Assembly: GCA_964034945.1 (NCBI GenBank)
Contig: CAXIUK010000026.1
Coordinates: forward strand, 1 to 64,000
Length of the DNA stretch: 64,000 nt
Source: Chrysopilus asiliformis
Taxonomy: Eukaryota; Arthropoda; Insecta; Diptera; Rhagionidae
Direction of reading: 5' to 3'
Each line of letters opens with the position of its first letter. The first letter of the stretch is position 1. The position numbers were made by a program, and so were the translations under genes. The notes beneath the pieces are model-generated. The model was not told where the DNA came from and ran no database searches. It saw only the letters and a program-made list of their open reading frames with translations. Positions 1-11,500 of the stretch are shown here, in pieces.

Positions 1-669
1 TCTTAATTTGAGCACTTGTACCAAAATTACACTTTGAAGTCGAACTTTCCAATCAGATTTTTTAAAATTTATTCCAATCGGATTTTGATGTATGGGAGTT
101 TTATGTAGAATCATATTCTAAATAACTTTAATTCTTAGACTTTTTTGATAAGATGCACCGTTTTTGAGAAATTCGGAAAAAACGTTTTCGTTTGTATGGG
201 GGGTACCCCCCCTAATGGTCCATTTTTGCCCATGAATGAACTAGGGTCCAACCAGGAACTTTCTCTACAACTTTCTTTTTGGGATGACCAAAATCGGTCC
301 ACCCAGTAAAAAGTTAAGCGTGAACATACATTAAAAAAAGAAAAAAAAAAAAAAATATTCAGGTGGAATTGAGAACCTTTTCCTTTTTAACCGACTTCCA
401 AAAAGGAAAAGGTTCTCAATTCCACCTGAATATTTTTTTTTTTTTTTTTTAATGTATGTTCACGTTTAACTTTTTACTGGGTGGACCGATTTTGGTCATC
501 CCAAAGAGAAAGTTGTAGAGAAAGTTCCTGGTTGGACCCTGGTTCATTCATGGGCAAAAAGGGACCATTAGGGGGGGTACCCCCCATACAAACGAAAACG
601 TTTTTTCCGAATTTCTCAAAAACGGTGCATCTTATCAAAAAAGTCTAAGAATTAAAGTTATTTAGAATA
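1..669. repeat. Head-to-head inverted dimer (hairpin) of repeat family B
   Basis: Positions about 113-388 and 400-669 are inverted copies separated by an 11-base spacer (389-399), forming a very long hairpin. The shared text includes GGTACCCCCC, the phrase AACGGTGCATCTTATC and a GGTTCTCAATTCC block. Positions 1-112 are the inverted match of 4953-5063, so the right arm originally continued there and was split by the insertion at 670. The left arm runs off the window start. The body from GGTACCCCCC onward is shared with family A elements elsewhere in the window. Confidence 0.85.
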
Positions 670-780
670 TCCTATTATACTAAAGGCGCTTATTTCAAAA
701 TCGTTTTTCTTAAATAAGTCGACCCCGCTCCCACTTCTCCCCTCACCTACAAGCTTATTTTAAAAATAATAAAAATTGCG

Positions 781-862
781 GCACATAGGATTCGAACCAG
801 GGACCAATAGCTTGCACCCCAACAGACATAGCGATTGAGCCACTCACAATTCTGGCATTAGT
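781..862 (-). other. tRNA-like promoter boxes (SINE or tRNA-pseudogene remnant)
   Basis: On the minus strand a perfect B box (GGTTCGAATCC, 788-798) is preceded by a degenerate A box (TGGCTCAATCGC, ending near 842). The 44-base spacing is normal for a tRNA. The acceptor arms do not pair, so this is not a functional tRNA gene. A T-rich stretch follows the B box on that strand. It lies near the start of the Helitron-like insertion. A second, weaker B-box match on the plus strand is at about 1064-1075. Confidence 0.35.
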
Positions 863-1419
863 TGTTTAAATGTATTATAGGTGCAACAAATTAAGCAAAC
901 TTTGATCGAAATCATGAATTCAAAAAAGTGTTTGACGTATTTATATATTCAAAAAATATTATGTTTGACGGGTAAATCAACAGAGTTTTTTAAACGTATT
1001 TTCGTCACCGAATTTTTGAGTGATTGAATAGTGTAGCGTGGAAAAGATTAGCTCCGAGTAAATGTTTCTGTGGGTTCAACTCCTCCTGTGGGATTATTTT
1101 TTTTTTTAATTTTTGATTTTATTGTTTAAATGTTATTCATATATTATAATAACCTTATAGGTTTTAAGGCTTGTGTTCAAAATTTGAGAAGTACTCAACC
1201 GATTTGGACGAAGTTTTTAAGGGCAGACCAACTGCAACACGGGGACTATGGCCTAATTGCAGATTTTTCAGTCCCATGACAAAATTTGTTTGTTTAAATG
1301 ATTTTTAGAGGTTTTTCTTTGTGGTAAATTTGATTTTTGTGAAGCTTTATCGAGTTTTGAATATATTCATATATTAATTTTTTTTTGTTAAACATCAAAT
1401 GATCTGAAATGATCCAATA

Positions 1420-2693
1420 CAGGAAAACCTGTTTTAGCCAGACTCGCACAGAACCAAGAAATTTGTCCGGCTTCTGGCTTATACAGATTTCTGGCTTATA
1501 CAGGTTGGAGTAAAAAACACGGGTTTTTATTTTGTTTTACGATAATGTAACTATATACAAAACTATGCGATGAAACCTCGTAGTGTAAATTTTTGAATTT
1601 GTGCATTACTTTTGAGCCTAAAAATGTCCCAGTTCTTGAACAATGATCCGGTTTATAAAAAAAAATGTTTCTTCGACATACATGTGACAATAAAAAGTAG
1701 GAAGATTTCGAATTGATTTCAATTAGAGACGAGAGATGAAAAATACTCCCAATAAAACTGTTGTCTGACGTTTTTATGAAAGAAATTTTTCCTCTAAACT
1801 ATGTCTTCCTTCTCCTTGCTGAAACAAGATCTACTTGAAGCGTCTTTTTATAACATAAGTTAATAACTTTGTGCAAGATTTTATGCATTTTCAAAACTTG
1901 CGGATATGGTTTTTAGCATAAACTATTGCTGTGGGTTTGAATAACCCTTCCGGAGCTTGGAAACGAACAAAATCATTTTACATTGATTTTTCTGTTAAAA
2001 TTTTGATAGAACTCCAATTAGAATTCAAACTATAGATTTATTTTGGTCTTTAGAACCTTTTTGGCTCAAAGTATTTTTCAAAAAATTCTAAAATCTTTTT
2101 TATTTGTATGGGGGAGGGGAGAGCAAATATTCCGATTTACCCACTGACTAGGGCAAATCAAATTTTTATGTCATGCTAAACACACTACTGTAACTAATTT
2201 TTTGATCGGGCGATTTGTTCTATGCTTTAGAAATCTGTGGTCACAAGGAAAAACCGCTTAAGTCGAGTTATGTAGTTTTAAAGGTTGGTGCATATTTGAA
2301 TTCTCCTTATCCAGTTCTATATTCTGTCAAAATTTGGTTTTGATGCTGTACCCCTATGAGGAATGGTAGAGCAAAAACCATATAACCTAAGTCAGTTTTG
2401 CTTGCAAAAAAAAATAATCAAAACTTTAAACCCAAATTACTCAAAACACGCTTTTTCGACTTAAGCAGTTTTTCCTTGTGACCACAGAAATGGTCTACTA
2501 ACTCTAAAAACATTTTTATATAGAAAAAAGTTTCCGGCTTATACAAAAAAAATTATTTCCGCGGGTTCGCGTTAAGCAGGTTCCAGCTTATCCAGATTCA
2601 TGGAAAACCACTTCAAAATCACGGGACTTGAAAACTATTCGGCTTAGGTAGGTTTCCGGCTTATACAGGGCCCGGCTTATACAGGTTTAACTG
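1420..2693. mobile_element. pogo/Tc1-superfamily non-autonomous element with TA target duplication
   Basis: The ends are CAGGAAAACCTGTTTTAGCC (left) and, on the opposite strand, CAGTTAAACCTGTATAAGCC (right), matching at about 16 of 20 positions. Each is flanked by TA (1418-1419 and 2694-2695). Subterminal copies of GGCTTATACAGG recur at about 1490-1503 and 2656-2685. An inner inverted pair lies at about 2230-2262 and 2450-2488 (GGTCACAAGGAAAAAC). No transposase reading frame is visible, so this is a roughly 1.27 kb deletion derivative or MITE. Confidence 0.7.
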
Positions 2694-2771
2694 TATCTAA
2701 AAAATCTAAGGAATGGTCCATTCGATGTGAAAAATAATAAATTTGATTTCATAATTTTACTCAAATAAACT

Positions 2772-2816
2772 TACATAAGTTTTAATGAAATGAAGTTTTT
2801 CATTAAAACTTATGTA
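2772..2816. repeat. Perfect 19-bp hairpin
   Basis: TACATAAGTTTTAATGAAA at 2772-2790 is the exact inverse of 2798-2816, with a 7-base loop. It lies between the pogo-like element and the helicase remnant. No function is assigned. Confidence 0.8.
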
Positions 2817-2914
2817 AATAACTTAGTTTTTCAATACTCTGCCGTTGTTGGAAATTTAACTTTAATGATTAATTATAAGCGGAAAATTTTGACAAAGCTA
2901 TTATTATATTGTAT

Positions 2915-3038
2915 TTTCCCATTCGACCTGCGTTTTCCATGACCATCAACAAATCTCAAGGCCAGACATTTGACAAAGTGGGGATTGTGTGGTACGAGCC
3001 CGTTTTCTCCCACGGGCAAATATACGTTGTCCTCTCAG
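2915..3038 (+). pseudogene. Helitron-type (PIF1-like) helicase, C-terminal fragment
   Basis: About 41 residues read as the last conserved helicase motifs. [11 protein letters not shown] corresponds to the motif with the invariant KSQG, and [13 protein letters not shown] to motif VI (usual form VFSHGQLYVALSR). The reading stops being recognisable at CTCTCAG followed by GTAATT, which looks like a splice donor but may be chance. No upstream helicase motifs and no Rep (HUH) domain are visible, so this is a relic. In Helitrons this helicase unwinds DNA during rolling-circle transposition. Its position inside the 670-4951 insertion supports calling that insertion Helitron-like. Confidence 0.8.
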
Positions 3039-3858
3039 GTAATTTATTTGTGTCAATAGCTAGAATTTTGTTGTTTTTAATTTCAACTTTTCTTATGTCT
3101 AAAAAGGTCTTGAAAATTGAAATAAAATATAGAAATGCTTTTCCCAGGGAGATTTACTAATCATGCCAATCGCGAATATCTAAATATGTGTGAATGTGTA
3201 TAAAAATGTGTGGATGTTGGAGTTATAGAATTAAAAATACAATAATTTATACAATTAAAAAAGGTATGGCACAGTAAAATTGTATACATTTTTTTGAAGT
3301 CATACTTTTTTTATTAAAGTAAATAACCCGATTGATACATTATTTAAAAAAAACTCATGTTAATGGTGAATATAGGGCCTAACTAGTCTCTACGAGGCTT
3401 ACTATTACCTCATTGTGTCACACAATATGTACGTCGATCAAAGTTTAAAGACAACCGACTATGTTAGAATAGAACAGATTGTGTAAAAAATTACAACTAA
3501 AATACGAAAAACTTAAAAATGGTGAAATTTTAAGGTGAAACTAGCTTGGCCTCAGCTTGGCCCCAGATTGACCAAATAGTGGCGCTTTTAATGCGAAACT
3601 AGCCTCTACGAGGCCTGCTCTAAAGTTAGCATGTCACAAACCGTTTTTTGGAGAAAAAGTAGTAAGTGCTAGAAGACCGCAAAAGATTTACCTCTATCTT
3701 CGGTAATACAGTCACTTTGCCCAATAATTTTGTATGAACTGAAACTCAGTGACTGCAAAATACAGTGGAGGCCCAATATATCGACCTACATATATAATGT
3801 TCAGCCCGTACGTTAAATCGGGTTCGTTATAACGAAATGCGCATTAAAGATCAACATA

Positions 3859-4203
3859 CAGCCATGTTCAAAATCAATTTTTTCCTGTTTACGTGTTATT
3901 ATATACACAGTGAAACAATGTGATTTTAAGAATATCAAAATTTATTTATCTGACTAATATTACGTGGGCCCACCCCTAGCCCTTATTACAGCAGCGAGTC
4001 TTTTCGGCATTGTCGCTACAAGCCTATTTTCGTGTCGTCACTTATAAAATCCCATTCCTCCTGAATAGCCCTTTTCAGGGTATCTTCTAATGTTATTTCT
4101 GTGTTTCCGGATATTTTTCTTCAAAATACTCCACAAATGCTCTATCAAAATCTATGATTTCTTTGTAAAAAATGGGGGTGGCTAACACTTTTGAACATGG
4201 CTG
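3859..4203 (-). mobile_element. Tc1-like deletion derivative with TA target duplication
   Basis: The ends are CAGCCATGTTCAAAA and its inverse, flanked by TA at 3857-3858 and 4204-4205. The element is 345 bp long. It keeps only the C-terminal part of a transposase on the minus strand (separate entry). Confidence 0.75.
3962..4172 (-). pseudogene. Tc1-like transposase, C-terminal remnant
   Basis: Read on the minus strand, the fragment begins with IEHLWSILKKNIRKH. After a frameshift it continues as a segment like LKRAIQEEWDFISDD, then MPKRLAAVIRARGGPT. This is the order seen at the end of Tc1 transposases (HLWSILK, then EEW..I, then MPRR..AVI..KGGPT). The catalytic acidic residues and the DNA-binding domain are gone and the frame is broken, so it cannot make an enzyme. 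It sits inside the 345-bp TA-flanked element. Confidence 0.7.
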
Positions 4204-4448
4204 TATGTTTTTATGAACATTATCATAATGAGATTTTAGATTGAGGTAAATTTTAATACGATTTATTCTTAAGTGGGATAATGCTTTAATGTGTGTATAA
4301 GCGTTACAAATCCCATTTAAACTGATTACATTACCTTAAAAGTTTAATTTTTCGCGACGGTTTCACGTATAACACACATTATTTACGTAACAAATAGTTT
4401 TTCGTTATATAGAATAACAAAATTTTTCGTCTTTCACTATAGAGATGC

Positions 4449-4491
4449 TAATAATAATAATAATAATATAATAATAATACGTAATAATAAT
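4449..4491. repeat. (AAT)n microsatellite
   Basis: Imperfect run of TAA/AAT triplets interrupted by TATA and ACG. Confidence 0.85.
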
Positions 4492-4951
4492 TCGAAACTG
4501 CTGTTCGCTATACTGGACGTTAGTTATATAGGTATACAATATAGTGGACGCCCGGAAGGGAAATTTTTTCTTCGCGGGTAAAAATATCTGTAACGGTTCT
4601 CGAAATATTTGAAAAAATTGTTCACATAAGATATTTCAGTAAATTCAATCAAACGAAAAACTTAAATATTGACCAATTTTAAAATAAAACTAGCTTGGCC
4701 TGAGCTTGGCCAAACAGTGGGCTTTTAGTACGAAACTAGCGTCTACGAGTGATAACCTACCATAGAGTTATCACGTTACAAACTATTTTTTGGGAGAAAC
4801 ACACTAAGTGCTGGCGAAATCTTTTGCGGTCTTCTAGCACTTACTACTTTTTCTCCAAACAACGGTTTGTGACATGCTAACTTTAGAGCAGGCCTCGTAG
4901 AGGCTAGTTTCGCATTAAAAGCGCCACTATTTGGTCAATCTGGGGCCAAGC

Positions 4952-5145
4952 TGATTCTACATAAAACTCCCATACATCAAAATCCGATTGGAATAAATTT
5001 TAAAAAATCTGATTGGAAAGTTCGACTTCAAAGTGTAATTTTGGTACAAGTGCTCAAATTAAGATACCAATATCACCATACAGGTTTTCAATAATTGCCA
5101 GATTGGCAATTATAGCTTTTGTTATGTTTTTACGTTGTGTTCAGT
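4952..5145 (+). repeat. Family B repeat, 3' part (continuation of 400-669)
   Basis: This resumes the family B sequence after the Helitron-like insertion. It includes the phrase CATACATCAAAATCCGATTG and the terminal stem-loop ATTGCC AGATT GGCAAT followed by TATAGCTTTTGTTATG, the same tail that ends the family A elements. It is interrupted at 5146 by a hAT MITE. Confidence 0.8.
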
Positions 5146-5391
5146 CAGAGCCGTATTAACAAGTTTGAGCGCCCTGGGCTAAATAAAATTTTGCACCCTT
5201 ACATAGTTTTATTGTAAAAATGCAATTTCATTTTTTAAAATATTCTTTAATTCAAAACACAGTACTAACTTAAATTACAGATACGCTAAATATAAAGAAA
5301 ATTAAAAAAAAAGCAATCAAAATTTCATCGCCTCAGATCGATGGCGCCCCTGGTCTGTAGCCCAATTAGCCCTATGGTTAATTGGGCCTTG
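5146..5391. mobile_element. hAT MITE (246 bp) with 8-bp target duplication
   Basis: TGTTCAGT occurs at 5138-5145 and again at 5392-5399. The ends are related inverted repeats (CAGAGCC...ATTAAC at the left, CAAGGCCCAATTAAC on the opposite strand at the right). An empty site is visible in the parallel copy at about 6500-6515, where the target is uninterrupted. No coding capacity. Confidence 0.8.
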
Positions 5392-5611
5392 TGTTCAGTA
5401 AAACACAAGGAAGGTTCTTTTATATATTTCCCCCGTGTTAACCTACCCCTTCAAACCCCTCCCTGCTTGGGATATCGAGTAAAATTCTTTGTATTGTGTT
5501 CAGTACAATATTTGGAAGATTCTTTTATATATTTCTCATCTGCGGACTTATCCCCTCAAACCCTTTGTAATTTTACCTATATTAAAAATTGAAACTAAAA
5601 ACGTTCGAAAT
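5392..5611 (+). repeat. Direct repeat unit (copy 1; copy 2 at about 6504-6735)
   Basis: The block running from AACACAAGGAAGGTTC to the A-rich stretch after AACGTTCGAAATAAAA occurs twice in the same orientation. Each copy sits between a family B tail and a hairpin (5612-6040 and 6735-7305). Short open frames here are duplicated in both copies and show no recognisable protein. Confidence 0.75.
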
Positions 5612-6040
5612 AAAAAAAAATTTTCTAAAAAAAATAAAACCGACTTTAAAAAAAAAACTGAAAAGAGAAAAAAGCACTAAAAAGAAAAAAATAATTTCAA
5701 ACTATGTCCATTAATAGCGTATTTGAAATTTGGCTTTTTTGAAGTGGCGTTAAATTTGCAACTAAAATAAATTACATACTTTCTAACCCTTAAGGCTAAC
5801 TAAGAACTAAGATCGACTCCAAAAATTTTGTTGTCAAACAGATTAACTATAGACACGGCTCTTACAATAGAAATTTTACAACGATTTTATTTAGTGTAAA
5901 TTTAACGCCACTTCAAAAAAGCCAAATTTCAAATACGCTATTAATGGACATAGTTTGAAATTATTTTTTTCTTTTTAGTGCTTTTTTCTCTTTTCAGTTT
6001 TTTTTTTAAAGTCGGTTTTATTTTTTTTAGAAATTTTTTT
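5612..6040. repeat. Foldback: about 145-bp near-perfect arms, about 140-bp spacer
   Basis: The sequence from AAAACCGACTTTAAAA to AGTGGCGTTAAATTT (about 5636-5757) returns inverted at about 5898-6022, and the matching extends into flanking A/T tracts. The arms look identical by eye apart from the tract ends. The unit joins a family B body at 6048 by the words AAGTCGGTTAAAAAG. Confidence 0.85.
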
Positions 6041-6047
6041 TTTTGGA

Positions 6048-6494
6048 AGTCGGTTAAAAAGGGAAAGGTTCTCAATTCCACCTGAATCTGTTTTTTTTAA
6101 TGTATGTTCACGCCTAACTTTTTACTGGGTTGACCGATTTTGGTCATCCCAAAGAGAAAGTTGTAGAGAAAGTTCCTGGTTGGGCCCCGGTTCATTCATG
6201 GGCAAAAATGGAACATTAGGGGGGTACCCCCCATACAAACGAAAACGTTTTTTGAGAATTTCTCAAAAACGGTGCATCTTATCAAAAAAGTCTAAGAACA
6301 AAAGTTATTTAGAATATGATTCTACATAAAACTCCCATACATCAAAATCCGATTGGAATAAATTTTAAAAAATCTTTTTGGAAAGTTCGACTTCAGAGTA
6401 AAATTTTGGTACAGCTGCTCGAATTAAGATACCAACATCACCATACAGGTTTTCAATAATAGCCAGATTGACAATTATAGCTTTTGTTATGTTT
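6048..6494 (+). repeat. Family B repeat, uninterrupted copy
   Basis: This runs from GGTTCTCAATTCCACC through GGGGTACCCCCC and AACGGTGCATCTTATC to the tail GACAATTATAGCTTTTGTTATG. It lacks a GTCY tract. It provides the intact reference that shows where the copies at 400-669 and 4952-5145 were split. Confidence 0.8.
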
Positions 6495-6734
6495 TTACGT
6501 TGTGTTCAGTACAACACAAGGAAGGTTCTTTTATATATTTCCCCCGTGTTAACCTACCCCTTCAAACCCCTCCCTACTAGCTTGAGATATCAAGTAAAAT
6601 TCTTTGTATTGTGTTCAGTACAATATCTGGAAGATTCTTTTATATATTTCTCCTCTGCGGACTTATCCCCTCAAACCCTTTGTAATTTTACCTATATTAA
6701 AAATTGAAACTAAAAACGTTCGAAATAAAAAAAA

Positions 6735-7305
6735 AATCTAAAAAAATAAAACCGACTTTTAAAAAAAAACTGAAAAGAAAAAAAAGCACTAAAAAGAAAA
6801 AAATAATTTGAAACTATGTTCATTAATAGCGTATTTAAGATTCGGCTTTTTTGGAGTGGCGTTAAATTTGCAACTAAAATAAATTACATACTTTCTAACC
6901 CTTAAGGCTAATCGTGCTGTTGCTGCCACTAAGAACTAAGATCGACTCCAAAAATTGTTGCCAAACAGATTAACTATAGACACGGCTCTTAGAAGCACCA
7001 AAACTAAGTTCTTTTATGTCCCAAATTGGATTCCCTATTTTTAAGCAATCGCTATAAAAAAGCCCACTGTCCATATGTTACTATTTTTTGTAGAAATCTA
7101 TCCTATTTTTTGTCTCCATGTACAAACTGATTTTGTGCGAAACTTGACAATAGAAATTTTACAACGATTTTATTTAGTGTAAATTTAACGCCACTCCAAA
7201 AAAGCCGAATTTTAAATACGCTATTAATGGACATAGTTTTAAATTATTTTTTCTCTTTAGTGCTTTTTTTTCTTTTCAGTTTTTTATTTAAAAGTCGGTT
7301 TTATT
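6735..7305. repeat. Second foldback, diverged arms
   Basis: Arms at about 6735-6866 and 7175-7305 are inverted copies with a few percent mismatch, the same family as 5612-6040. The spacer is longer (about 310 bp) because it contains extra sequence (6985-7150) that is absent from the first foldback. Confidence 0.8.
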
Positions 7306-7310
7306 TTTTT

Positions 7311-7819
7311 TGTTGAATCTCGTTTCTTCGCCAAAACGATTGGACTACAAAATTCTGATTCCGATGTTTCGACTAAGACCGATAATTCACAATTCAATCA
7401 AATCGCAACTTGAAACGTAAGATATTAATTTCGATCGAGCCTCCAAAAATTATGGTGTTTTTATCTATAATTTAAAAGTAATATACAAAGATGTATTTAT
7501 TTTGTTTGATTAATTCGTGTCATCCCGTCTACTATTTCGCGTTATCCCGTCCGTCGTTGTTCGCGTCCAGTGTTGCCGAAAGTTTAAGAGCAAAATTCCC
7601 TATGTGTAGGTACAACACGTATGATTTTTCCCTACTTGGAGAGTCATTTTTCCCTACATTTTTCCCTACAGCAAAAACGATGAAATTTAAATTTTGGAAT
7701 AGGAATGTACTATATAGGAATATAATATAAAATTAAAAAACATATTTTAAAAAAATAGTTATATATTTTGAAAATAAATATAACAATAACAAAAATAATT
7801 CATTATATAACAAAAAATA
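7311..7819. other. Unassigned AT-rich stretch
   Basis: No gene or delimited element was recognised. The phrase TTTTTCCCTAC occurs about three times between 7627 and 7670. The short open frame at 7491-7730 has no recognisable features. Confidence 0.5.
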
Positions 7820-8542
7820 TCAGTTGTGGTCAACACAAAACTTTCTTCTACAAAATCTACGACCCTGTGCAATTTACGCTAGAGCCCTGTCGCGTTGTCA
7901 ACCTAAGACGACCTCCCAATAAATTGTTGGTTCATCCAAAAATATCAAAAACGTACAAAATTTGAGATAACTTGAGAACTGTAAAAGATATCAATTTACG
8001 GTAAATGGCAAAAATGTAGAAAATGTTAACATCTTTAATTATTCTTTTAACTGATTTGTCGAAAAACCGTTAGTTTGCAAATTATTCGCAAAAATATGAT
8101 TTTTTACATAAATGAAAATATCTCAATAACGGTAAAAGATAACGGATAACGGTAAGAAACAAAATTGTGCAGAATGTCATTCTCATTAATTCACATCATA
8201 CATTCAGTCAGCAAAAACCCGTTAGTTTTCGAGATAATCGCAAAAAACTGTTTTAACGGTTTATCTCGATAACAGGTGGAGATATCGAGTTATAGCTAAA
8301 GACAAAAGTGTGGGAAATTTTATTTTCTCCAAGTTTTGTCATACTTAAGGCCACTAAAAAACGCGTAGTTTGGGAGTAAATCGAGAAAAACGAAATTGCG
8401 ATTTTTGAAAAACCGCCATTTTGGATACTTCCGGTTAACGGATTTCCACCAAAAGTTGATAGGATCGTCCCATTTCAGGACCCAACATGCCTATAAAATC
8501 TCATGGCGCTAGCTCTATTAGTTTTTCAGAAATCTTGTACAC
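7820..8542 (-). mobile_element. Helitron-like family C, copy C1 (3' half), feeding array 1
   Basis: Read on the minus strand, the element ends in the stem-loop TTGTG TTGAC CACAA directly followed by CTGA, with the next base T. That is the Helitron 3' signature (hairpin, CTRR, insertion before T). The same terminus with a following T is seen in copies C2 and C3. The body aligns with 52775-53529 (inverted) and 54604-55340 (direct) with roughly 5-10% difference by eye. The array begins right after TTGTACACAGACTGAC. The 5' half expected beyond the array at 26210 is absent. No protein is encoded. Confidence 0.75.
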
Positions 8543-11500
8543 AGACTGACAGACAGACTGACAGACTGACAGACTGACAGACTGACAGACTGACAGACTG
8601 ACAGACTGACACACTGACACACTGACACACTGACACACTGACAGACTGACAGACTGACAGACTGACAGACTGACAGACTGACAGACTGACAGACTGACAG
8701 ACTGACAGACTGACAGACTGACAGACTGACAGACTGACAGACTGACAGACTGACAGACTGACAGACTGACAGACTGACAGACTGACAGACTGACAGACTG
8801 ACAGACTGACAGACTGACAGACTGACAGACTGACAGACTGACAGACTGACAGACTGACAGACTGACAGACTGACAGACTGACAGACTGACAGACTGACAG
8901 ACTGACAGACTGACAGACTGACAGACTGACAGACTGACAGACTGACAGACTGACAGACTGACAGACTGACAGACTGACAGACTGACAGACTGACAGACTG
9001 ACAGACTGACAGACTGACAGACTGACAGACTGACAGACTGACAGACTGACAGACTGACAGACTGACAGACTGACAGACTGACAGACTGACAGACTGACAG
9101 ACTGACAGACTGACAGACTGACAGACTGACAGACTGACAGACTGACAGACTGACAGACTGACAGACTGACAGACTGACAGACTGACAGACTGACAGACTG
9201 ACAGACTGACAGACTGACAGACTGACAGACTGACAGACTGACAGACTGACAGACTGACAGACTGACAGACTGACAGACTGACAGACTGACAGACTGACAG
9301 ACTGACAGACTGACAGACTGACAGACTGACAGACTGACAGACTGACAGACTGACAGACTGACAGACTGACAGACTGACAGACTGACAGACTGACAGACTG
9401 ACAGACTGACAGACTGACAGACTGACAGACTGACAGACTGACAGACTGACAGACTGACAGACTGACAGACTGACAGACTGACAGACTGACAGACTGACAG
9501 ACTGACAGACTGACAGACTGACAGACTGACAGACTGACAGACTGACAGACTGACAGACTGACAGACTGACAGACTGACAGACTGACAGACTGACAGACTG
9601 ACAGACTGACAGACTGACAGACTGACAGACTGACAGACTGACAGACTGACAGACTGACAGACTGACAGACTGACAGACTGACAGACTGACAGACTGACAG
9701 ACTGACAGACTGACAGACTGACAGACTGACAGACTGACAGACTGACAGACTGACAGACTGACAGACTGACAGACTGACAGACTGACAGACTGACAGACTG
9801 ACAGACTGACAGACTGACAGACTGACAGACTGACAGACTGACAGACTGACAGACTGACAGACTGACAGACTGACAGACTGACAGACTGACAGACTGACAG
9901 ACTGACAGACTGACAGACTGACAGACTGACAGACTGACAGACTGACAGACTGACAGACTGACAGACTGACAGACTGACAGACTGACAGACTGACAGACTG
10001 ACAGACTGACAGACTGACAGACTGACAGACTGACAGACTGACAGACTGACAGACTGACAGACTGACAGACTGACAGACTGACAGACTGACAGACTGACAG
10101 ACTGACAGACTGACAGACTGACAGACTGACAGACTGACAGACTGACAGACTGACAGACTGACAGACTGACAGACTGACAGACTGACAGACTGACAGACTG
10201 ACAGACTGACAGACTGACAGACTGACAGACTGACAGACTGACAGACTGACAGACTGACAGACTGACAGACTGACAGACTGACAGACTGACAGACTGACAG
10301 ACTGACAGACTGACAGACTGACAGACTGACAGACTGACAGACTGACAGACTGACAGACTGACAGACTGACAGACTGACAGACTGACAGACTGACAGACTG
10401 ACAGACTGACAGACTGACAGACTGACAGACTGACAGACTGACAGACTGACAGACTGACAGACTGACAGACTGACAGACTGACAGACTGACAGACTGACAG
10501 ACTGACAGACTGACAGACTGACAGACTGACAGACTGACAGACTGACAGACTGACAGACTGACAGACTGACAGACTGACAGACTGACAGACTGACAGACTG
10601 ACAGACTGACAGACTGACAGACTGACAGACTGACAGACTGACAGACTGACAGACTGACAGACTGACAGACTGACAGACTGACAGACTGACAGACTGACAG
10701 ACTGACAGACTGACAGACTGACAGACTGACAGACTGACAGACTGACAGACTGACAGACTGACAGACTGACAGACTGACAGACTGACAGACTGACAGACTG
10801 ACAGACTGACAGACTGACAGACTGACAGACTGACAGACTGACAGACTGACAGACTGACAGACTGACAGACTGACAGACTGACAGACTGACAGACTGACAG
10901 ACTGACAGACTGACAGACTGACAGACTGACAGACTGACAGACTGACAGACTGACAGACTGACAGACTGACAGACTGACAGACTGACAGACTGACAGACTG
11001 ACAGACTGACAGACTGACAGACTGACAGACTGACAGACTGACAGACTGACAGACTGACAGACTGACAGACTGACAGACTGACAGACTGACAGACTGACAG
11101 ACTGACAGACTGACAGACTGACAGACTGACAGACTGACAGACTGACAGACTGACAGACTGACAGACTGACAGACTGACAGACTGACAGACTGACAGACTG
11201 ACAGACTGACAGACTGACAGACTGACAGACTGACAGACTGACAGACTGACAGACTGACAGACTGACAGACTGACAGACTGACAGACTGACAGACTGACAG
11301 ACTGACAGACTGACAGACTGACAGACTGACAGACTGACAGACTGACAGACTGACAGACTGACAGACTGACAGACTGACAGACTGACAGACTGACAGACTG
11401 ACAGACTGACAGACTGACAGACTGACAGACTGACAGACTGACAGACTGACAGACTGACAGACTGACAGACTGACAGACTGACAGACTGACAGACTGACAG

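Larger units (their letters stand above)
670..4951 (+). mobile_element. Helitron-like insertion splitting a family B repeat
   Basis: The family B sequence at 661-669 resumes exactly at 4952; an uninterrupted copy at 6310-6325 reads straight across this junction. The insert lies between an A and a T and starts with TCCTATTATACTAAAGG, matching the TC start and A/T target preference of Helitrons. A helicase remnant of the right type lies inside (2915-3038). The right end (GGGGCCAAGC) is not a canonical CTRR end and coincides with the end of an inverted repeat, so the 3' terminus may have been rearranged. The insert also carries a pogo-like and a Tc1-like element. The empty-site comparison is seen directly; the Helitron assignment is inferred. 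Confidence 0.6.
3554..4952. repeat. 136-bp inverted repeats flanking a 1.1 kb core
   Basis: Positions 3554-3689 and 4817-4952 are inverted copies with one visible mismatch, containing GCGAAACTAGCCTCTACGAG. A diverged extra copy in direct orientation to the left arm lies at about 4681-4810, immediately before the right arm, making a second local foldback. The core holds the Tc1-like element (3859-4203) and an AAT microsatellite. The right end coincides with the end of the Helitron-like insertion. Confidence 0.8.

Noticed and set aside
781..862. Functional tRNA gene
   Set aside because: The A box is degenerate and the acceptor ends do not pair.
5341..5592. Duplicated short frames at 5341-5592 and 6468-6707
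   Set aside because: They are copies of a noncoding repeat unit. One crosses the end of a hAT MITE and neither shows a recognisable domain.
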